A DNA stretch of 7,778 bases, taken from positions 1 to 7,778 of the forward strand of contig URGH01000092.1 in NCBI GenBank assembly GCA_900547305.1, given 5' to 3'. Below the pieces are notes generated by a model. The model was not told the DNA's origin, searched no databases, and was given only the letters and a program-made list of their open reading frames with translations. Both the position numbers and the translations under genes were made by a program. This stretch comes from an uncultured Oscillospiraceae bacterium (GTDB lineage: Bacteria > Bacillota > Clostridia > Oscillospirales > Acutalibacteraceae). The number at the start of each line of letters is the position of its first letter. The stretch's first letter is position 1. Below, in pieces: positions 5,145-7,778 of the stretch.

Positions 5145-6443
5145 ATGGCAAAAGGTTCTGTAAGAAAGAAAGGCAAAAAGTGGTACTACCGCTTCTATAT
5201 TGAAGATGAAAGCGGCAGACAGGTACAGCGAGAGTTTGCGGGTACGGAAAGCAAAAGCGAAACGGAAGCCTTGCTCCGCAAAGCGATGGAGGATTACGAA
5301 GAAAAGAAATTCGTAGCAAAATCCGAAAATGCAACGGTGGCAATGCTGCTCGATATGTGGGTGGAGGAAGAACTGAAACCAAGCAATCTGAGCAACGGTA
5401 CGGTGATGGCGTATCAAGGCACAGTCAACCGTATCAAGCAATATCCCATCGGCAGCAGAAAACTGAAAAGCGTGACCGCAGACCATTTGCAGGCGTTCAT
5501 AGATTTTCTCAGCTTCGGCGGGGTAAATCCAGACGGTACGACTGCAAAGCCGCTCAGTAAAGGGTATTTGCGGCTATTCTCCGCCGTCCTGCAAGGGGCA
5601 TTCCGTTTTGCGGTATTTCCCAAAAGGTTAATATCCTTCAATCCGATGCAGTATGTTGTTTGGCGAGGGAAAAAGGAAAGCTATGAACTGTTTTCCGACG
5701 AAAACGGTGAAACGGCTTCCACGTCTACGCTTACCCACGAACAATATCTGAGGCTCGAAGATTTCCTAAGAGCAAAGGACAATCCCGCACTTCTCCCCAT
5801 ACAGATCGCATATTACACCGGACTTCGCATTGGCGAGGTCTGCGGGCTGACTTGGCAAGACATCAATCTTGAAAAGCAGTACCTCACGGTACGACGCAGT
5901 ATGCGATACAACGGCGCAAGACACAAGACGGAGATAGGAGCGACCAAACGCAAGAAAATCCGCACCGTGGACTTCTGTGACACGCTGGCGGAGATCCTGC
6001 GGACAGCCAAGACCGAACAGCACAAGAACCGTTTCCGCTACGGAGAACTGTATATCCTCAACTTTTATAGTGAAGTCAAGGAAAAAGACCGTACTTACTA
6101 TGAGGTTTACAGCCTACCGAGAACGGAGCAAGCTCCCGAAGGCTACAAGGAAATATCCTTTGTTTGCATTAGACCGGACGGCGCTTATGAAGCGCCGAGT
6201 ACGGTGGGGCTTATGTGCAGGACGGCAAGCCGAAAGGTTGACGGCTTGGAGGGCTTCCATTTCCATCAACTTCGACACACATTCACAAGCAACCTGCTCT
6301 CTAACGGAGCTGCGCCGAAGGATGTGCAGGAGCTTTTGGGACACGCTGATGTCAGTACCACAATGAACATTTACGCTCACGCTACAAGGGAAGCGAAGCG
6401 TACTTCCGCAAGGCTACTGGATAAAGTAGTTGGCGGAGAATAA
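5145..6443 (+). CDS. Tyrosine-type site-specific integrase
   Basis: The 432-residue integrase catalyses integration of the element and, with the excisionase, its excision through a circular intermediate. An arm-binding N-terminal domain (KGSVRKKGKKWYYRFYIEDESGRQVQREF, residues 3-31) is followed by a SAM-like core-binding domain (about 60-180). The catalytic domain has Arg228 (YYTGLRIGEVCGL), a likely Lys268 in ATKRKKIRTV, His374 and Arg377 (HQLRHTF), His400 (LLGH) and the nucleophile Tyr410 (MNIYAHAT). All expected active-site residues are present, so it looks functional. An insertion-like segment (about 290-350) separates the lysine and HxxR blocks. ATG 5145 has AAAGGAG 10 nt upstream; the in-frame ATG at 5100 has no ribosome site. 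It belongs to the Tn916/phage-type integrase family of Bacillota. Confidence 0.93.
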   Translation: MAKGSVRKKGKKWYYRFYIEDESGRQVQREFAGTESKSETEALLRKAMEDYEEKKFVAKSENATVAMLLDMWVEEELKPSNLSNGTVMAYQGTVNRIKQYPIGSRKLKSVTADHLQAFIDFLSFGGVNPDGTTAKPLSKGYLRLFSAVLQGAFRFAVFPKRLISFNPMQYVVWRGKKESYELFSDENGETASTSTLTHEQYLRLEDFLRAKDNPALLPIQIAYYTGLRIGEVCGLTWQDINLEKQYLTVRRSMRYNGARHKTEIGATKRKKIRTVDFCDTLAEILRTAKTEQHKNRFRYGELYILNFYSEVKEKDRTYYEVYSLPRTEQAPEGYKEISFVCIRPDGAYEAPSTVGLMCRTASRKVDGLEGFHFHQLRHTFTSNLLSNGAAPKDVQELLGHADVSTTMNIYAHATREAKRTSARLLDKVVGGE

Positions 6444-6447
6444 AAAC

Positions 6448-6487
6448 TTTCCCTTGTTTCGGCTCATAAGGGCAAAAACAAGGGAAA
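6448..6487. terminator. Long hairpin after the integrase gene
   Basis: A perfect 12-bp stem (TTTCCCTTGTTT 6448-6459 with 6476-6487) and a 16-nt loop begin 4 nt after the integrase stop codon. It probably ends or stabilises the integrase transcript. The lack of a long U run and its place next to the integrase leave open a role as an integrase-binding region near the element end. Confidence 0.55.
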
Positions 6488-6488
6488 A

Positions 6489-6560
6489 TACATAAGGTCG
6501 GAACACAAGGCAAGCGAAAAGCCTTGAAAATACAGCGTTTTCAGAGGATTAGATAGATAA
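6489..6560. other. Candidate element-end region with short inverted repeats
   Basis: Two further hairpins share bases here: CAAGGC/GCCTTG (6506-6511/6521-6526) and TGAAAA/TTTTCA (6525-6530/6538-6543). DNA just beyond an integrase gene commonly holds the attachment site of such elements, and the small inverted repeats could be integrase core sites. I found no matching direct repeat at the left of the window, so neither the core nor the boundary can be placed. Confidence 0.3.
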
Positions 6561-6588
6561 ATCGGAATTTGTAAAGGAGATATACAAC

Positions 6589-6969
6589 ATGAAGAAAGTT
6601 TGCTTGGTGGTTTTGCCAGCTTTAACAATAGTGTTAGAATTATTGCCCTTGGGAGCAGTTTGTATCTTTGCAACATCTCCAATAGAAAGAGTAAAAGCAA
6701 CATTCTCTTACTTTAGTCTTACACCGTTTGGATATGCAAATTTCGCTCCATTTATTACAGCAACACTTACTGTTGCCATTTTCCTACTTTCAGTGTTTTC
6801 ATTGAAGAAGAACAGTATTCTCAAAGCATTGTTTGTCCTTTCCATTATTACGGTAGTTATTTCTCTTTTGCCATTGATGTATGGCTTAAACTACTACACC
6901 CTTGTAGGAGCCATTATAACGGTAACACTTGTAATAGAAAGCATTTTGGCTAAGATACTACAAAAATAA
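6589..6969 (+). CDS. Four-helix membrane protein of unknown function
   Basis: The 126-residue product is very hydrophobic, with predicted membrane segments near residues 5-28, 50-71, 77-97 and 102-121. A conserved-looking loop sits between helices one and two (ERVKATFSYFSLTPFGYANFAPF). I recall similar uncharacterised small membrane proteins in Clostridia but know no function. ATG 6589 has AAAGGAG (6573-6579) at 9-nt spacing, so it is a real gene. It stands alone, 145 bp after the integrase and reading the same way, and could be element cargo or the first host gene past the element end. Its AT-rich codon use is unlike the GC-rich gene to its right. Signal-peptide-like features of helix one do not suggest secretion, since three more helices follow. 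Confidence 0.75.
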   Translation: MKKVCLVVLPALTIVLELLPLGAVCIFATSPIERVKATFSYFSLTPFGYANFAPFITATLTVAIFLLSVFSLKKNSILKALFVLSIITVVISLLPLMYGLNYYTLVGAIITVTLVIESILAKILQK

Positions 6970-6990
6970 AGCGATAACTTCGAGCTTTTT
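6966..6990 (+). terminator. Weak terminator candidate after the membrane protein gene
   Basis: An imperfect hairpin (AAAG-CGA with TCG-CTTT, two bulged bases) overlaps the end of the membrane protein gene. It is followed by a short T run at 6986-6990. The stem is short, so this is only a possibility. Confidence 0.3.
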
Positions 6991-7053
6991 CTAAAAGCCA
7001 ACTTCCGGTTTCCTGTCTTGTCTCCTTACGTGCAAATTTGTATATAACATATA

Positions 7054-7082
7054 TTGACGTTTGAGCTTTTGGTTAATATAAT
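7054..7082 (+). promoter_or_regulatory. Sigma-A promoter of the YoaK-like gene
   Basis: TTGACG (7054-7059) and a consensus TATAAT (7077-7082) are spaced by exactly 17 nt. Transcription should start near 7089, about 36 nt before the ATG at 7125, so the following gene has its own strong promoter. Confidence 0.8.
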
Positions 7083-7124
7083 TATTAAGCTTTACGTAAT
7101 TATATAGAGAATCTGGTGATTAGA

Positions 7125-7778
7125 ATGCACAATCTGCTGCACGAGAACGGAAAGCAAATGTCCGATTCGCTTATAACGGCGGTGTTTGTCATCCTGTCGG
7201 GCGGCTATCAGGACGCTTATTCATACTGCTGCCGCGGCGGGGTTTTTGCAAACGCGCAGACGGGAAATATCGTCCTCATGAGCATAAATATGTTCGAGGG
7301 GAAACCGTCGTCGTGCATGAAATATCTGATACCGCTGGTAGCGTTCCTGGTCGGTATCTATGCTGCCGAGGTAATACACTATAAGTACAAGGATATGGAG
7401 AAGATACACTGGAGACAGATCATTGTTCTCTGCGAGATAGTGGTGCTGTTCGCAGTCGGCTTCATGCCGCAGAGCGTAAACGCTGCGGCGAACGCGCTTG
7501 TTTCGTTCGTCTGCGCGCTCCAGCTCCAGACCTTTCATAAGCTCAGGGGACACGCCTATGCGAGCACCATGTGCATCGGGAATATGCGCAGCGGCATGAC
7601 GGCGCTCCATGCGTATTTTATGAGCCATGACCGCAATATCCTCTATAAGGCGCTCACGTATTTCGGCGTCGTGGTAGTTTTTGCGATCGGTGCGGGACTT
7701 GGCGGCGTTATCGTCGTCCGCTGGGGCGAGCACTCGATTTGGATAAGCTGCGTGCTCCTCGCGATAAGCTTTGCGCTT
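7125..7778 (+). CDS. YoaK/DUF1275 family membrane protein, cut by the window edge
   Basis: The reading frame stays open to the window end, giving 218 residues, close to the usual full length of about 220-240. The family signature is clear: GGYQDAYSY (residues 26-34), GGVFANAQTGN (38-48) and a second, related MCIGNMRSG (149-157). Hydrophobic helices lie near 15-35, 66-84, 99-116, 120-136, 176-197 and 203-218. DUF1275 proteins are integral membrane proteins of unknown transport or stress role. The start is less certain: ATG 7125 has only GGTGAT (7115-7120) upstream, and ATG 7158 has GGAAAG close by. The gene is markedly richer in G and C than its left neighbours, which fits host backbone beside an inserted element. 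The long reading frame on the opposite strand (7221-7733) is a shadow of this gene. Confidence 0.85.
   Translation, partial: MHNLLHENGKQMSDSLITAVFVILSGGYQDAYSYCCRGGVFANAQTGNIVLMSINMFEGKPSSCMKYLIPLVAFLVGIYAAEVIHYKYKDMEKIHWRQIIVLCEIVVLFAVGFMPQSVNAAANALVSFVCALQLQTFHKLRGHAYASTMCIGNMRSGMTALHAYFMSHDRNILYKALTYFGVVVVFAIGAGLGGVIVVRWGEHSIWISCVLLAISFAL

Noticed and set aside
7221..7733. 170-codon minus-strand reading frame
   Set aside because: It is the shadow of the YoaK/DUF1275 gene, whose family motifs and upstream promoter are clear on the plus strand.

Overview
The window looks like chromosomal DNA of a gut-type Clostridia/Bacillota bacterium (Ruminococcus/Lachnospiraceae-like). This rests on strong AGGAGG-type ribosome sites, sigma-A promoters with 17-nt spacers, and families typical of these genomes (Imm70, DUF2185, MobA/MobL relaxase, Xre/excisionase/tyrosine integrase set, YoaK). 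It appears to hold most of a small integrative and mobilizable element carrying a cargo of immunity genes, followed by neighbouring DNA. Species and exact element ends cannot be fixed from the sequence alone.

Left part (1-2223): an AT-rich, gene-free stretch leads into a good promoter and four plus-strand genes. These are a DUF2185 (Imm33-like) gene whose 5' end looks frameshifted, an unassigned acidic protein, an Imm70 protein and an ankyrin-repeat protein. They are closed by a perfect 15-bp hairpin. Such proteins usually neutralise polymorphic toxins, but no toxin is present, so this reads as an orphan immunity array.

Middle part (2224-6443): the mobility core. A MobA/MobL relaxase and a small excisionase-like HTH protein lie on the minus strand. 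The 257 bp between them are packed with inverted repeats and are the likely oriT. Divergent from the excisionase gene are a TTG-started Xre repressor and a tyrosine integrase. The divergent control region has two well-formed promoters, each touching one arm of a 14-bp inverted motif (GGTTGCAAAAyGGG). Ten bases of that motif recur upstream of the relaxase. The inferred model is that the Xre protein represses itself, excision and mobilization together. No type IV secretion or coupling-protein gene is visible, so transfer would depend on a helper element.

Right part (6444-7778): a hairpin-rich stretch after the integrase, probably near the element end, then a four-helix membrane protein of unknown function. 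A strong promoter and a GC-richer YoaK/DUF1275 membrane-protein gene follow; that gene runs off the window and is probably host backbone.
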